From assembly GCA_900551625.1 (NCBI GenBank), contig URWZ01000117.1:1-5701 (forward strand): a stretch of 5,701 nt of DNA. The letters run 5' to 3'. This document shows, piece after piece, positions 5,592-5,701 of this stretch (positions are counted from its first letter, which is position 1; every line of letters begins with the position of its first letter). This DNA is from an uncultured Collinsella sp. (lineage in GTDB: Bacteria > Actinomycetota > Coriobacteriia > Coriobacteriales > Coriobacteriaceae). The position numbers and the translations under genes are program-made. Below the pieces are notes generated by a model. That model was not told where the DNA came from and searched no databases. It saw only the letters and a list, made by a program, of their open reading frames with translations.

Positions 5592-5694
5592 GTGTAAGGG
5601 CGCGAACAATCACGCTCTGAAGCGTGGCGGGGGCAGGGGGCCCGCGTCACATGAGAAGCCCGCAGGCAAGGGGCCTGTGGGGTAAAGGAGAACA
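5592..5694 (+). promoter_or_regulatory. Leader of the next gene (probably pnp) with two hairpins
   Basis: This 103-nt non-coding stretch holds a perfect 6-bp hairpin at 5611-5626 (CACGCT/AGCGTG, loop CTGA). A second, 9-bp hairpin lies at 5659-5681 (CCCGCAGGC/GCCTGTGGG with one G-U, loop AAGGG) and ends 2 nt before the Shine-Dalgarno AAAGGAG (5684-5690). A G-rich run (5627-5640) lies between them, and 5627-5631 can pair with CCCGC at 5641-5645, competing with the first hairpin. No convincing promoter is visible, so the RNA may arise by read-through of the rpsO terminator or from an unrecognised start. Confidence 0.45.
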
Positions 5695-5701
5695 ATGACA
5701 C
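5695..5701 (+). CDS. pnp: Start of next gene, probably polynucleotide phosphorylase
   Basis: An ATG at 5695 begins Met-Thr and is cut off by the end of the window. It is preceded by a full AAAGGAG Shine-Dalgarno (5684-5690) at 4 nt, so a real start is very likely. The identity is inferred only from the widespread rpsO-pnp gene order; seven bases give no protein evidence. If correct, the product is the 3'-5' exoribonuclease PNPase, a trimeric phosphorolytic enzyme of RNA turnover. Confidence 0.5.

Noticed and set aside
5605..5610. AACAAT as a -10 promoter box for the gene after rpsO
   Set aside because: It lacks the critical first T, has no extended -10 TG and no -35 at a suitable distance, where the terminator stem lies instead.
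4786..5613. 275-aa - strand frame covering recO's end, the rpsO leader and rpsO
   Set aside because: It runs antisense through S15, the promoter region and the terminator, with no family resemblance.

Overview
The window looks like ordinary chromosomal housekeeping DNA from a GC-rich Gram-positive-type bacterium. All genes lie on the + strand, with codons ending mostly in G or C. The gene order mtaB-phoH-ybeY-dgkA-era-recO, the high-GC codon use and the protein sequences suggest a member of the Coriobacteriia, possibly Collinsella or a relative. That placement is an inference from memory, not a search.

Layout. Bases 1-30 are not genomic: they match the end of the Illumina Nextera/Tn5 read-1 adapter, so the window starts at an untrimmed contig end. 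Bases 31-111 hold the last 26 codons of a broken gene, probably dnaJ. Six tightly packed genes follow, with junctions between a 20-nt overlap and a 15-nt gap: mtaB (121-1413, tRNA methylthiotransferase), phoH (1394-2380, PhoH/YbeZ-type ATPase), ybeY (2377-2886, rRNA endoribonuclease), dgkA (2896-3273, lipid kinase), era (3286-4362, ribosome-assembly GTPase with a long acidic N-terminal extension) and recO (4378-5127, recombination mediator). No terminator is visible between them, so they are probably co-transcribed with the upstream gene.

A 138-nt gap (5128-5265) after recO carries a probable extended -10 promoter and a leader with potential structure ahead of rpsO (5266-5544, ribosomal protein S15). 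A strong intrinsic terminator (5560-5591) follows rpsO. A 103-nt leader with two hairpins then runs to a start codon at 5695 with a strong Shine-Dalgarno. Only seven bases of that gene are in the window; by the widespread rpsO-pnp order it is probably pnp.

Functional theme. MtaB modifies tRNA. YbeY, PhoH and Era act in rRNA maturation and small-subunit assembly. S15 is a primary 16S-binding protein, and the likely pnp product would degrade RNA. DgkA (lipid recycling) and RecO (DNA repair) are long-standing neighbours of era in many bacteria. I found no mobile element, CRISPR array, tRNA, defence system or clearly novel system. The points most worth a second look are the acidic Era extension, the rpsO and pnp leaders, and the adapter at the start.
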